In this document: positions 40,927-51,125 of the stretch, in pieces | How positions within the stretch are numbered: position 1 is the stretch's first letter | Layout: each line of letters opens with the position of its first letter | NCBI GenBank assembly: GCA_943788235.1 | Contig: CALSPM010000005.1 | Span: forward strand, 582,001 to 646,000 | Direction of reading: 5' to 3' | Length of the DNA: 64,000 bases | DNA from: an uncultured Cyclobacteriaceae bacterium | GTDB lineage: Bacteria; Bacteroidota; Bacteroidia; Cytophagales; Cyclobacteriaceae | The notes under the pieces: generated by a model | What the model was told of the DNA's origin: nothing | Database searches by the model: none | The model's input: the letters and a program-made list of their open reading frames with translations, nothing else | Program-made: the position numbers and the translations under genes

Positions 40927-41601
40927 TCAATTCAGTAAACGGGGCCGTCTTTCTTTAGTTTTCTTCATAGCGGCTTCATGCTTCCAGTCATTGATCACAG
41001 CCTCGTTGCCTGATAAGAGTACTTTTGGTACTTCCCATCCGTTATATACAGCAGGTCGCGTATATACTGGAGGTGCCAGTAGGTCATCTTGAAAAGAGTC
41101 GGTGAGCGCGGAGCTTTCATCGTTGAGCACACCTGGGATCAGTCGGATTAAACTATCGGCAACCACCATAGCGGCTATTTCACCTCCAGAGAGAACATAA
41201 TCTCCGATACTGATTTCTCGTGTGATTAAATGGTCACGTACGCGTTGATCGATCCCTTTGTAGTGACCACAGAGTAAGATTATGTTTTTATTAAGAGACA
41301 ATTGATTGCATTTTGATTGGATTAATTGCTCTCCATCGGGTGTCATAAAAATGATCTCATCATAATCTATATGCTTTTTTAGAGCACTGATGCACCGGTC
41401 AATAGGCTCAATCATCATGACCATTCCTGCACCTCCTCCATAAGAATAATCATCAATAGATTTTTGTTTGTTGCTAGTAAAAGGTCTTAAATCGTGAATA
41501 TAGAGCTCTACCAATCCTTTTTTTTGGGCCCTTTTTACAATGCTTTGATTCATGGGGCCCTCAAAGAGTTCAGGTAGACATGTGATAATGTCAATTCTCA
41601 T
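40927..41601 (-). CDS. trmD: tRNA (guanine-N1-)-methyltransferase
   Basis: Makes m1G37 next to the anticodon. It begins [20 protein letters not shown]. The SPOUT knot has [23 protein letters not shown] and the C-terminal [20 protein letters not shown]. About 224 residues from ATG 41601; the 5' end overlaps rimM by 11 bp. Part of rpsP-rimM-trmD. Confidence 0.95.
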   Translation of the reverse strand: MRIDIITCLPELFEGPMNQSIVKRAQKKGLVELYIHDLRPFTSNKQKSIDDYSYGGGAGMVMMIEPIDRCISALKKHIDYDEIIFMTPDGEQLIQSKCNQLSLNKNIILLCGHYKGIDQRVRDHLITREISIGDYVLSGGEIAAMVVADSLIRLIPGVLNDESSALTDSFQDDLLAPPVYTRPAVYNGWEVPKVLLSGNEAVINDWKHEAAMKKTKERRPRLLN

Positions 41602-42121
41602 TGCTAAAATAGATTTCCATGAGACCATCAGGAAGTTCAATATGAGCTTCTTTTTTTGTTAAATCGACTTTTTTGAATATTGCGTCTTCGATGGGAATCA
41701 ACAGTTCTTGCTCTTTGTAGAAGATAGCTGCAAGATATTGTGAAGAGGGTTGATAAATTTGTGCAATTGTACCTAAAAAAGCGCCTAGGTGGAATATCTT
41801 AAAACCGACAAGATCGTGGAAAAAATATTCTCCGTCTCGCAGTTCTGGTAAGTGACTTAGCGGGAGATAGATTGCTTGACCTACCAGATCCTTAGCCAGA
41901 TCGACGTGATCAATGTCTTCGAAATGAATTAGTGTTTTTACACCATTCATTGAGATTTGTTTAACAAAAAAAGGAATCAGATTTCCAGATTGCTCTAGAA
42001 ATACCGATTCCAATTCACTGTATTCATCTGGTTGGTCTACATCTAGTTCAATGGTTACCATACCTTTTAATCCGTGCGTTTTGACAATATGACCTAACTG
42101 GTAACACTCATCTTTGCGCAT
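41591..42121 (-). CDS. rimM: Ribosome maturation factor RimM
   Basis: Assists 30S head assembly near S19. 176 residues: an N-terminal beta-barrel ([20 protein letters not shown]), then a PRC-barrel ([15 protein letters not shown]) and the ending [32 protein letters not shown]. It starts 7 bp after rpsP and overlaps trmD. Confidence 0.94.
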   Translation of the reverse strand: MRKDECYQLGHIVKTHGLKGMVTIELDVDQPDEYSELESVFLEQSGNLIPFFVKQISMNGVKTLIHFEDIDHVDLAKDLVGQAIYLPLSHLPELRDGEYFFHDLVGFKIFHLGAFLGTIAQIYQPSSQYLAAIFYKEQELLIPIEDAIFKKVDLTKKEAHIELPDGLMEIYFSNEN

Positions 42122-42128
42122 GGAAAAA

Positions 42129-42839
42129 TTATTTTAAAGCTTCAGGTGCTGCTGGTCCCTTATCACTTTCCTTCGTTTCTGCGGGACTTGCAGCTTTCAC
42201 TTCTTCCACTTTCACTTCTTGTGGTGCAGCGGCTTCAGTTTTGGAAGCTTCAGGCGCCTCGGCATTTGCTTTTTCAGCAGTTTTCTTATCTGAGATCGCT
42301 TCCTCAGCCTCTTCGGTGAGTTCTTTCTCAGAAGCAGCTACCCCAGCATCTGTTATTTCAGCAGCTAGTGCGGCTTCCGCATCTTGTTTTCTTTTAATGA
42401 TGGCCGCTGCTCTTGTTTCATTGATCTTCTTTTCAGCCTCAAACTTTGTTTTGGCCACCTTGTTGTTGGCTTCAGTTAATTTATTGAGGGCTTCTTGATT
42501 CTGTTTTTCTTTGTTTTGGAACCACTCGTCAAACTTTTTGTCTGCATTCCCCTGTGTGATGGCTCCTTTATTAACGCCTACTTGAAGATGTTTTTTAAAC
42601 ATGACTCCTCTTTCAGATAGAATGGCTCGAGCCGTATCGGTTGGCTGGGCACCTTTCATAATCCAATCTAGTGCCTTTTCTTCATTGATATTAATGAAGG
42701 CAGGATTGACATTGGGATTATAAGTACCAATTTTTTCAATAAAGCGACCATCTCGTGGTGATCTTGCGTCTGCGATGACCACATCATATAAGGCCAATTT
42801 TCTACGTCCGCGGCGTGCTAATCTTATTTTTACTGACAT
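42129..42839 (-). CDS. rpsP: Small ribosomal subunit protein bS16 with long C-terminal extension
   Basis: Residues 1-80 are ordinary S16 ([51 protein letters not shown]). Residues about 80-236 form an Ala/Glu/Lys-rich, helix-prone and low-complexity tail ([20 protein letters not shown] and repeated TEAA/EEVK). E. coli S16 has 82 residues. Extended S16 is typical for Bacteroidota, though this one is on the long side. First gene of the rpsP-rimM-trmD operon. Confidence 0.95.
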   Translation of the reverse strand: MSVKIRLARRGRRKLALYDVVIADARSPRDGRFIEKIGTYNPNVNPAFININEEKALDWIMKGAQPTDTARAILSERGVMFKKHLQVGVNKGAITQGNADKKFDEWFQNKEKQNQEALNKLTEANNKVAKTKFEAEKKINETRAAAIIKRKQDAEAALAAEITDAGVAASEKELTEEAEEAISDKKTAEKANAEAPEASKTEAAAPQEVKVEEVKAASPAETKESDKGPAAPEALK

Positions 42840-43000
42840 TGTTTGTTTTATTTATGGAACGCGTCCATGTTAAAAAATAAAAAAATAGAGCGCAAAGATA
42901 AAGGAAAATATCTATTAAGTTATTTGGGCGATGCAATAAAAGTAATTAGATACAATTTAAATTTTATTTCAATATGTATTTGTATATTCGTTTATACGGT

Positions 43001-43032
43001 TTTGTAATAATTAAAAACTCTTTCTATATTTG
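43001..43032 (+). promoter_or_regulatory. sucA promoter
   Basis: TTTG (43001-43004), a 20 bp spacer, TATATTTG (43025-43032); full match to the Bacteroidota consensus. 23 bp before the sucA ATG. Confidence 0.72.
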
Positions 43033-43055
43033 AAGACTTATTAATAAGTACTCAA

Positions 43056-45770
43056 ATGGATAAATATTCTTATATCGGAAATGCGGATGTAGCACACATT
43101 AATAATCTATATGAATCTTATAAGGAAGATCCTGAAAGCGTGGATGCTTCCTGGAGATTATTTTTCCAGGGATTTGAGTTTTATTCCAATAGCTATGATG
43201 CCAGTGCCCATCCTGCTGTGGAAAACTCAAAAGAAACGGCGGTCAAAAACCTGATACATGCTTATAGATCACGAGCACACTTGAAATCAGATACCAACCC
43301 TGTACGTGATAGAAGGAATCATGATATCAAATTAGATTTAGATCATTTCGGTTTGTCATCAGCTGATTTAGAAACCCCCTTTCAGGTAGGTAATGAAATA
43401 GGGCTAGGTTCTGCTAAGTTAAAAAAAATTGTAACTCGATTAAAGAAGATTTATTTAGGATCTATTGGTTATGAATATTCCCATTTAAGAGAACCGCATA
43501 TTTTGGCCTGGTTTCGTTCCAAATGTGAAACTGAGGGCGCCAACATTAATCCTCCCGAAAAAGAGAAAGAACATATCTTGGGTAAACTCAATGAAGCCGT
43601 GGTATTTGAAAACTTTCTACATACCAAATATATAGGCCAAAAAAGGTTTTCTTTGGAAGGGGGAGAGAATACCATACCAGCGCTAGATAAAATAATTAGA
43701 AGGGCCGTCGAATTTGGAGTCCAGGAAGTAGTCATTGGGATGGCACATCGAGGGAGATTGAATGTTTTGGCCAATATCATGGGCAAAACCTATGATGAAA
43801 TTTTTAATGAATTTGAAGGAGGATCCAATCCAGATCTTACTATGGGTGATGGAGATGTGAAGTATCATTTGGGATTTTCAAGCCAATATGTTTCAGATTC
43901 CGGAAATATGGCCTATGTGAAACTTGCACCTAATCCTTCACATCTCGAAGCCGTGGACTCCGTAGTATTGGGAGTAACCCGAGCGCAAATAGATGACGAA
44001 TATGGTGGAGATATGTCCAAATGTCTACCTATCGTCATTCATGGAGATGCTGCGGTTGCGGGTCAAGGCTTGGTTTACGAATGTGTTCAAATGGCCAATT
44101 TAGAAGGTTATAGAACCGGAGGAACGATTCATTTCGTCATCAATAATCAAGTAGGTTTTACCACAGATTATGACGATGCAAGGTCAAGTATTTATTGTAC
44201 AGATTTATCGAAAATAATAGATGCGCCCGTGTTGCATGTCAATGGCGATGATGCTGAAGCTGTCAATTTTGCAGTCAATCTAGCTGTGGAGTTCAGACAG
44301 GAGTTTGGTAAAGATATTTTTATTGATTTGCTGTGCTATAGAAGACACGGTCATAACGAAAGTGACGAACCCAAATTTACGCAACCTAAACTTTACAATA
44401 TTATCTCCAAGCATCCCAATCCGCGTGAGGTGTATATAAAAAAACTCAAAGAAAGGGGTGATGAGGCTGGAGAAACTGCCGAAAAATTAGATAAGGAATT
44501 TAAAAAACTACTGCAGGATAGGCTCAATCTCGTGAAGCAAAAGCCACTGCCCTATAAGCCACAAAAAATTGATGAGGAATGGAAGTTTTTAAGAAAGTCT
44601 AAATCTGAGGATTTTCATGCATCTCCCGACACCTCAATTTCTGATACGTTGGTTCAAAAAATAGCGCATGCACTGACCACGCTCCCCGTAGGTTTTAAAC
44701 CCTTAAGGCAAATAGAAAAGCTGATGAAAGATCGAAAATCGGCGTTTTTTGACAAAAAAGAATTAGGATGGGGTGAAGGTGAATTACTTGCCTACGGATC
44801 ATTATTGGCTGAGGGTAAAATCGTGCGCATGTCGGGTCAGGATGTCAAACGCGGTACTTTTTCCCACCGGCATTCTTTTGTAGTTGATTCAGAGACCAAC
44901 GAACCTTATTGCCATCTAAATCATATAGAGGAGGGTCAACAGCCTCTGAAAATTTTTAATTCTCTGTTGTCGGAGTTCGGCGTACTGGGCTTCGAATATG
45001 GTTACGCCATGTCAACCCCCAATGCATTGGTCGTGTGGGAAGCACAATTTGGAGATTTTGCTAATGGGGCTCAGGTCATGATTGATCAATTTATTTCAAG
45101 CGCGGAGACCAAATGGCAACGAATGAATGGCTTGGTGATGTTACTTCCCCACGGCTACGAAGGACAGGGTCCTGAACACTCCAGTGCCCGTATGGAACGG
45201 TTTCTTCAGATGTGTGCTCAGGATAACATGATTATCGCAAACGTAACCAGTTCGGCCAATTTTTTTCATTTAATGCGTAGACAGGTGGCTTGGGAATTCA
45301 GAAAACCCTGTGTCGTTTTTTCCCCTAAATCTTTGTTAAGAAGTCCGAAGGTAGCCGCGCCGATAAAAGATTTTACTGAAGGTAAGTTTTATGAAGTTTA
45401 TTCAGATGATTACGTGATCGCTAGTAAGGTGAAAAAGGTAATTGTGTGCTCTGGGAAAATTTATTTTGATCTTTTAGACGAACAGAAAAAGCAAAAGGCC
45501 AAGGAAATTGCTATTATAAGAATAGAGCAATTGTATCCTTTTCCTAAAAAACAATTGGATGCGATTTTGAAAAAATATAAAAAACCTAAATTAATATGGG
45601 TACAAGAAGAACCTGAAAATATGGGACCTTGGTCCTATATCCTGAGAATAGCAGAGGGTTATGAATTTGCAGTCGTGGCAAGAAAAGCAGCTTCGTCACC
45701 TGCCACGGGTTTTAATAAAATCCACAAAAAAGAGCAAGAAGATTTAGTTAACAAAGCATTTAAATTATAA
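43056..45770 (+). CDS. sucA: 2-oxoglutarate dehydrogenase E1 component
   Basis: Thiamine-pyrophosphate decarboxylase of the 2-oxoglutarate dehydrogenase complex in the TCA cycle. 904 residues. It begins with the E2-binding [20 protein letters not shown] pattern; the core has [49 protein letters not shown], and [20 protein letters not shown] near the C-terminus. The GDA...NN segment binds TPP-Mg. Operon with sucB (4 bp gap) and lpd. Confidence 0.97.
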   Translation: MDKYSYIGNADVAHINNLYESYKEDPESVDASWRLFFQGFEFYSNSYDASAHPAVENSKETAVKNLIHAYRSRAHLKSDTNPVRDRRNHDIKLDLDHFGLSSADLETPFQVGNEIGLGSAKLKKIVTRLKKIYLGSIGYEYSHLREPHILAWFRSKCETEGANINPPEKEKEHILGKLNEAVVFENFLHTKYIGQKRFSLEGGENTIPALDKIIRRAVEFGVQEVVIGMAHRGRLNVLANIMGKTYDEIFNEFEGGSNPDLTMGDGDVKYHLGFSSQYVSDSGNMAYVKLAPNPSHLEAVDSVVLGVTRAQIDDEYGGDMSKCLPIVIHGDAAVAGQGLVYECVQMANLEGYRTGGTIHFVINNQVGFTTDYDDARSSIYCTDLSKIIDAPVLHVNGDDAEAVNFAVNLAVEFRQEFGKDIFIDLLCYRRHGHNESDEPKFTQPKLYNIISKHPNPREVYIKKLKERGDEAGETAEKLDKEFKKLLQDRLNLVKQKPLPYKPQKIDEEWKFLRKSKSEDFHASPDTSISDTLVQKIAHALTTLPVGFKPLRQIEKLMKDRKSAFFDKKELGWGEGELLAYGSLLAEGKIVRMSGQDVKRGTFSHRHSFVVDSETNEPYCHLNHIEEGQQPLKIFNSLLSEFGVLGFEYGYAMSTPNALVVWEAQFGDFANGAQVMIDQFISSAETKWQRMNGLVMLLPHGYEGQGPEHSSARMERFLQMCAQDNMIIANVTSSANFFHLMRRQVAWEFRKPCVVFSPKSLLRSPKVAAPIKDFTEGKFYEVYSDDYVIASKVKKVIVCSGKIYFDLLDEQKKQKAKEIAIIRIEQLYPFPKKQLDAILKKYKKPKLIWVQEEPENMGPWSYILRIAEGYEFAVVARKAASSPATGFNKIHKKEQEDLVNKAFKL

Positions 45771-45774
45771 GCAT

Positions 45775-47286
45775 ATGAGTCTTGAAATGAAAGTCCCATC
45801 GGTTGGGGAATCAATATCGGAAGTTACTGTTTCACAGTGGATGAAAAATGACGGAGATCATGTAGCAATGGATGAGGTGATTTGTGAGCTTGAATCGGAT
45901 AAGGCCACATTTGAAGTCAGTGCTGAAATTGAGGGCATTTTGAAACTTAAGGTAGGTGCGGGTGATACCGTTGAAATCGGCGGCCTATTATGCGTTATTG
46001 AGGCATCAAGTGAAATAAAAGTAGCAATAACTCCTGACGTGAAATCAGAAAAATTGACCGCAGGAGACGTAAAAACCATTCAAATGTATGTGCCCACGGT
46101 AGGTGAATCGATCAACGAGGTAACGATATCTAACTGGGCCAAGGCATCGGGTGATTTAGTCGTTTTAGATGAGGTCATTGCAGAAATTGAATCCGATAAG
46201 GCTACTTTCGAATTAACGGCCGAAGCGACAGGAAAATTAGAAATTTTGGCTGCTGATGGCACGACCCTCGCGATTGGAGGATTAATATGTCAAATAGCCG
46301 TAACCGATGAGGTGCAACCCAATACAGCAGTTATACCCTCTGAATCAGATCACACCACAACACCGACTGCATCGAAAGGCTATGCCTCGGGACATGCTCC
46401 TCCCGCCGCCGCTAAAATTTTGGCAGAAAAAGGAATTTTGGGAGCCGCGGTCCAAGGAACAGGTGTAGGTGGAAGAATCACCAAAGAAGACGCCATAAAT
46501 GCCCAACCACAAAAAGTGGAGTCATCCCCAAAAGAGCAAGAGAAATTGATCACAAATGATCCTGTACAATCTGCAGACCAAGGTGAGCGGTTTGAGCAAA
46601 GGCAAAAAATGTCACCTTTGAGAAAAACTGTAGCGAAGAGATTGGTTTCAGTTAAAAATGAAACTGCCATGTTGACTACTTTTAATGAAGTCAATATGCA
46701 ACCGATCATGGAGTTAAGAAAAAAATATAAAGAACCATTTAAAGCAAAATATGAAGTGGGTCTTGGTTTCATGTCTTTCTTTACCAAGGCCTGTTGCGTG
46801 GCACTGCAGGATTGGCCAGCTGTAAATGCGAAAATTGATGGAGATGAAATTATATATAGCAACTTTTGTGATGTCTCTATCGCTGTTTCAGCACCCAAAG
46901 GTCTTGTCGTTCCTGTGATCAGGAATGCCGAAACTCTTTCCTTTGAGCAAATAGAAAGGGAAGTAGTTAGGTTAGCCACTAAAGCCAGAGACAACAAATT
47001 AAGTATTCCAGAAATGACCGGAGGTACTTTTACCATCACCAATGGAGGAATTTTTGGCTCGATGCTATCGACACCCATCATTAACGCCCCACAATCAGCT
47101 ATTTTAGGAATGCATAATATAGTGCAGAGGCCTGTAGTGGAGGATGGAGAAATAGTGGTTCGACCTATCATGTATGTTGCACTTTCTTATGATCATCGAA
47201 TTATAGATGGTCGGGAATCGGTAAGCTTTTTGGTAAGATTAAAAGAACTTTTAGAAGATCCTTCACGATTACTCTTAGGAGTTTAA
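45775..47286 (+). CDS. sucB: Dihydrolipoyl succinyltransferase (E2) with two lipoyl domains
   Basis: Transfers the succinyl group to CoA. 503 residues: lipoyl domain 1 (about 1-77, Lys43 in ESDKATFEV), a linker, lipoyl domain 2 (about 103-178, Lys142 in ESDKATFEL), a peripheral subunit-binding domain ([13 protein letters not shown]... [14 protein letters not shown]) and the catalytic domain with [17 protein letters not shown]. Most SucB proteins have one lipoyl domain. Follows sucA directly. Confidence 0.95.
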   Translation: MSLEMKVPSVGESISEVTVSQWMKNDGDHVAMDEVICELESDKATFEVSAEIEGILKLKVGAGDTVEIGGLLCVIEASSEIKVAITPDVKSEKLTAGDVKTIQMYVPTVGESINEVTISNWAKASGDLVVLDEVIAEIESDKATFELTAEATGKLEILAADGTTLAIGGLICQIAVTDEVQPNTAVIPSESDHTTTPTASKGYASGHAPPAAAKILAEKGILGAAVQGTGVGGRITKEDAINAQPQKVESSPKEQEKLITNDPVQSADQGERFEQRQKMSPLRKTVAKRLVSVKNETAMLTTFNEVNMQPIMELRKKYKEPFKAKYEVGLGFMSFFTKACCVALQDWPAVNAKIDGDEIIYSNFCDVSIAVSAPKGLVVPVIRNAETLSFEQIEREVVRLATKARDNKLSIPEMTGGTFTITNGGIFGSMLSTPIINAPQSAILGMHNIVQRPVVEDGEIVVRPIMYVALSYDHRIIDGRESVSFLVRLKELLEDPSRLLLGV

Positions 47287-47332
47287 GGAAATATTAAGGT
47301 TATTACTATTTAAAAACAATGAACACAGAATC

Positions 47333-48727
47333 ATGAATTATCAAGTAATTGTTATCGGATCAGGACCTGGCGGATATGTGGCAGCTATACGATGTGCCCA
47401 GCTGGGATTTAAAACAGCCATTATTGAAAAGTACAGTTCTTTAGGAGGCACCTGTTTAAATGTAGGATGTATTCCCTCTAAAGCCTTACTGGATTCTTCA
47501 GAACATTTTCATAATGCGACCCATACTTTCAAAACGCATGGCATTGATATCTCTGTGCCTAAAGTCAATTTCAAACAAATGATCGCCCGCAAGTCTGATG
47601 TGGTGAGCCAAAATACCGATGGCATCCAATATTTGATGAAAAAGAATAAAATCGATGTATTCAATGGTTTAGGTTCTTTTTTGGATTCGCATACAGTTCA
47701 AATTGTCGGGAAAGAGACCCAAAGTATTTCGGGTGAAAAAATTATTATTGCCACAGGCTCCAAACCTGCCACACTTCCTTTCATCAAAGTGGATAAAAAA
47801 CGAGTCATTACCTCTACGGAAGCCTTAGAATTGAAAGAGGTCCCTAAACATCTGGTGATTATAGGAGGGGGCGTCATAGGTTTGGAATTGGGCTCTGTCT
47901 ATGCCCGACTTGGAGCAAAAGTATCGGTTGTTGAATTTCTAGATGGAATTATACCCAACATGGATAAAACCATGAGTAAAGAGCTTCAAAAAAGTCTTAA
48001 GGGGATTGGATTTGATTTTTATCTTAGTCATAAGGTTACGGGAGTCGCAGTAAACGGGAAAGAAGTAACGGTTACTGCGGAAAATAAAACCTCTGAAACC
48101 CTAAGTCTCAAAGGAGACTATTGTTTGGTCTCTATTGGTAGAAAAGCCTATACAGATGGCTTGGGATTAGATAAAATTGGAGTGATTTTAGATGATAGGG
48201 GTAGAGTAGCCGTAGACCAACATTTAAAAACAAATCTTGATCACATTTGGGCCATTGGTGATGTTGTTAAAGGTGCCATGTTGGCTCATAAGGCAGAAGA
48301 AGAGGGTGTTTTTGTCGCTGAACAAATGGTAGGCCAACAGCCACACATTCATTACAATTTGATACCTGGTGTTGTTTATACCTGGCCGGAAGTAGCCAGT
48401 GTAGGGGCAACAGAGGCTGAATTAATCCAAGAAAAGCGATCCATTAAAATTGGAAAGTTCCCCTATAAAGCACTGGGTAGGGCACGGGCCTCTATGGATA
48501 CAGAAGGTTTGGTGAAAATCATTGCAGATGCGATCACAGACGAAATATTAGGCATCCATATTATTGGTGCGAGGGCGGCAGATATGATTGCAGCAGGGGT
48601 GACTGCCATGGAATTTAGGGCTTCCGCAGAAGATGTAGCCAGAATGTCCCATGCACATCCTACCTACATGGAGGCAGTTAAGGAAGCTTGCTTATCCGCT
48701 ACAGAAAATCGTCCGATACACATGTAA
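47333..48727 (+). CDS. lpdA: Dihydrolipoyl dehydrogenase (E3)
   Basis: Re-oxidises lipoyl groups with NAD. 464 residues: FAD loop VIGSGPGGYVAAIRCAQLG, redox disulfide GGTCLNVGCIPSKALLD, NAD loop IIGGGVIGLELGSVYARLG, FAD AIGDVVKGAMLAHKAEEEG, and the dimer His-Glu pair in HAHPTYMEAVKEA. 46 bp after sucB; last gene of the complex. Confidence 0.97.
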   Translation: MNYQVIVIGSGPGGYVAAIRCAQLGFKTAIIEKYSSLGGTCLNVGCIPSKALLDSSEHFHNATHTFKTHGIDISVPKVNFKQMIARKSDVVSQNTDGIQYLMKKNKIDVFNGLGSFLDSHTVQIVGKETQSISGEKIIIATGSKPATLPFIKVDKKRVITSTEALELKEVPKHLVIIGGGVIGLELGSVYARLGAKVSVVEFLDGIIPNMDKTMSKELQKSLKGIGFDFYLSHKVTGVAVNGKEVTVTAENKTSETLSLKGDYCLVSIGRKAYTDGLGLDKIGVILDDRGRVAVDQHLKTNLDHIWAIGDVVKGAMLAHKAEEEGVFVAEQMVGQQPHIHYNLIPGVVYTWPEVASVGATEAELIQEKRSIKIGKFPYKALGRARASMDTEGLVKIIADAITDEILGIHIIGARAADMIAAGVTAMEFRASAEDVARMSHAHPTYMEAVKEACLSATENRPIHM

Positions 48728-48822
48728 CTGATCAGTTTTTTTTTTGATCAATTATTTGAGTGGTAGATCCTTGGAGAGGTCGGTTTAACCCATTAATTTG
48801 GTTATTCTTTTTAAAAATAAAG

Positions 48823-49887
48823 ATGGATCAAACGCATATTTCAGGAACAGCTGTTATTATTACGGGAGGGCTCTTGCACGACAGTCACGCCAAAACAGCA
48901 CACGGACTCCTCCGTGCTGGCAAAAGATTTAAAATTTTAGGTATTATAGATGAAAAACATGCAGGTTCCGATGCTAGTGATTTCGTTGAGGGTACCCCAA
49001 AAGGCATTCCGGTGGTGCAGAGTATTGATGCTTTTATCCATTCCTTTGAGAAGCCTGAATTTGCCATTATTGGCATGGCTACTAAAGGAGGATTATTGCC
49101 TCGAGAGCTGTATGCCAGTGTTCAAAATGTATTGAAAAATGGAATTCATTTAGTCAATGGGCTGCATGAGCCTTTGAATGATTTAGATGAACTCAAGCCC
49201 TTGTTGGCAGGGGGAGCCAAAATATTTGATATTAGAAAACCCAAAGCTTTTAAAGATTTACATTTTTGGCAAGGAAAAGTAGCACAAATTACAGCATTAA
49301 AAATAGCTGTTTTGGGAATGGATTGTGCCACAGGAAAAAGAACTACCTCTAGATTTTTAGAGGAGCAACTTAATGCAAAAGGGCATCCTGCTGAAATGAT
49401 CTATACGGGCCAAACGGGTTGGATGCAGGGTGCAGATTATGGCTTGCTTTTCGATGCCACGCCCAATGACTTTATCCCGGGAGAATTGGAACATGCATTA
49501 TATTCATGTTGGGAAGAAAAAAGGGTAGATATACTGATCATTGAAGGTCAATCAAGCCTCCGTAATCCTAGCGGACCTTGTGGGTCCGAATTCATCATAT
49601 CTGGCGATTTGGATGGAGTGATCCTACAGCACGTACCCATGCGCAAAAAGTTTAGTGGTTTTGAGCAATATCCAGCTCATATTCCCGATATTTTAAATGA
49701 AGTAGCGCTTATCGAACATCTAGGAACTCGGGTGTTGGGAATCACTTTAAATGGCGAAGGAGCAGCGACGAAACAGCTGTCAAAATATCGTGATTCGTTG
49801 GCTCAACAAACAAGTATCCCTATAATTATTCCTATGAGTGAGCCAATGGATCCCATCATATTAAATGTACTTAACCAGAAGCTATGA
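48823..49887 (+). CDS. DUF1611 family protein (DgcN-like)
   Basis: About 354 residues from ATG 48823 (MDQTHISGTAVIITGGLL); a GTG farther upstream would add an unrelated stretch. The N-terminal half is Rossmann-like (FKILGIIDEKHAGSDASDFV). The C-terminal half has a P-loop GMDCATGKRTTSRFL, then GQTGWMQGADYGLL and IIEGQSSLRNPSGPCGSEFI. DUF1611 includes DgcN, described as N-acetylating D-glutamate, and is usually next to a racemase/epimerase. Here it overlaps the epimerase gene by 4 bp. The function is inferred from family and context. Confidence 0.75.
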   Translation: MDQTHISGTAVIITGGLLHDSHAKTAHGLLRAGKRFKILGIIDEKHAGSDASDFVEGTPKGIPVVQSIDAFIHSFEKPEFAIIGMATKGGLLPRELYASVQNVLKNGIHLVNGLHEPLNDLDELKPLLAGGAKIFDIRKPKAFKDLHFWQGKVAQITALKIAVLGMDCATGKRTTSRFLEEQLNAKGHPAEMIYTGQTGWMQGADYGLLFDATPNDFIPGELEHALYSCWEEKRVDILIIEGQSSLRNPSGPCGSEFIISGDLDGVILQHVPMRKKFSGFEQYPAHIPDILNEVALIEHLGTRVLGITLNGEGAATKQLSKYRDSLAQQTSIPIIIPMSEPMDPIILNVLNQKL

Positions 49888-50954
49888 AAATTAAAGACGT
49901 AAAAGTGTATGGTCGCGATTTAGGCACGAGTCGTCCTTATACCATTGCTTATAAAACGGTTTCAGAAGTGCTCATTGCCTTTGTGGAAATTGAGTTAGAA
50001 AATGGAATCATAGGCATAGGTGCGTCCAATTCAAGTAAGGCGGTCGTTGCGGAATCAGTAGAGGAAACGCTCAACTATTTAAGCAATGTGGATTTCAGTT
50101 ATTTGATCGGTCAGAAGATTACCCAAACCGAAGGTCTACTTAGGCAGACGCATGATAAGTTTACAACGCTGCCGGGAACCCATGCGGCCATTGATATTGC
50201 CCTCCATGATGCATTTACTCAATTCCTCAAAATCCCTTTGGTTGATTATTTTGGACAGCAACAACAGACGCTACCCACCTCAATCACCATTGGAATCAAA
50301 AATATAGGGGAAACACTTTCAGAAGCGGAAGAATATTATGGCATGGGGTTTAGGGTTTTTAAAGTTAAAACAGGCCTTAATCCAGTATTAGATGCAGAAA
50401 GAGTGATCAAAATCGCAGAGCGTATGCCTGATGTTATACTTCGTGTAGACGCCAACCAAGGTTATAGCACCGCAGATTTGAACGAATTCGTAAAAAGAAC
50501 GGCAAAGATCAAACTGGAACTTATTGAGCAACCGTTTTCTACAGGAAATTTCATAAAATATGTAAATGAATTACATCCATCGATTGCTCAGTTGGTTGTG
50601 GCCGATGAATCGCTAAAGAATCCAAAAGATGGTCTGAAACTTCTCAAAGAAGCTCCAGGATGTAATATTTTTAACATCAAATTGATGAAAACAGGCGGAT
50701 TATTGGTAGCTAAGCAGATCGTGTATATCGCTGAAGCTAGCAAGGTAGAGTTGATGTGGGGTTGTAATGATGAGAGTGTAGTGAGTATTGCGGCGGCCTT
50801 GCATTTGGCATTGTCTTCACGAAGCACCAAATTTTTAGATTTAGACGGCAGTTTGGATTTAATCAAAGATGTGGTGGCTGGAGGTTTTCTTATTAATAAA
50901 GGGATGATGTCCCTGAACGGTAAAAATGGACTAGGTGTTCAAAAAGTCAGTTGA
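49884..50954 (+). CDS. Enolase-superfamily dipeptide epimerase/racemase (DgcA- or YcjG-like)
   Basis: 356 residues of the mandelate racemase-like fold. Catalytic Lys of KxK in RVFKVKTG, metal ligands in RVDANQG (Asp), LIEQPF (Glu) and VADESL (Asp), the second Lys in NIKLMKTGG, and a C-terminal LDLDGSLDL resembling the DxD motif of dipeptide epimerases. L-Ala-D/L-Glu epimerisation in muropeptide recycling, or racemisation of N-acetyl-D-glutamate with the DUF1611 partner, are both consistent. ATGA overlap with the upstream gene. Confidence 0.82.
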   Translation: MKIKDVKVYGRDLGTSRPYTIAYKTVSEVLIAFVEIELENGIIGIGASNSSKAVVAESVEETLNYLSNVDFSYLIGQKITQTEGLLRQTHDKFTTLPGTHAAIDIALHDAFTQFLKIPLVDYFGQQQQTLPTSITIGIKNIGETLSEAEEYYGMGFRVFKVKTGLNPVLDAERVIKIAERMPDVILRVDANQGYSTADLNEFVKRTAKIKLELIEQPFSTGNFIKYVNELHPSIAQLVVADESLKNPKDGLKLLKEAPGCNIFNIKLMKTGGLLVAKQIVYIAEASKVELMWGCNDESVVSIAAALHLALSSRSTKFLDLDGSLDLIKDVVAGGFLINKGMMSLNGKNGLGVQKVS

Positions 50955-51081
50955 CGAGTGTTAGGTTATTTTTTACTGGATATGCAAGCAAAATAAGATT
51001 TACGGTTGACCGCCTGCAGCTTATTTTGAAGAGGACCGAAATTTAAGTCTTAATTCAGATTAAAATTTAAGGAACAAAAGT

Positions 51082-51089
51082 TAACTTTG
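51082..51089 (+). promoter_or_regulatory. -7 element for carB
   Basis: TAACTTTG, exact TAnnTTTG, 36 bp before ATG 51126. A TTG at 51087 lies inside it, so the longer in-frame start there cannot be the true one. Confidence 0.45.
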
Positions 51090-51125
51090 TGTCAATTTGT
51101 TTGTCACCTTAACTCTAAATTAAAG

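Noticed and set aside
42135-42600. S16 C-terminal tail as a fused second protein or frameshift read-through
   Set aside because: Continuous frame, low-complexity helical composition and known occurrence of extended S16 in this phylum.
48726-48745. AACTGATCAGTT followed by T10 after lpd as a terminator
   Set aside because: The palindrome has almost no loop, leaving a five-pair stem at best; the T run is suggestive but not enough.
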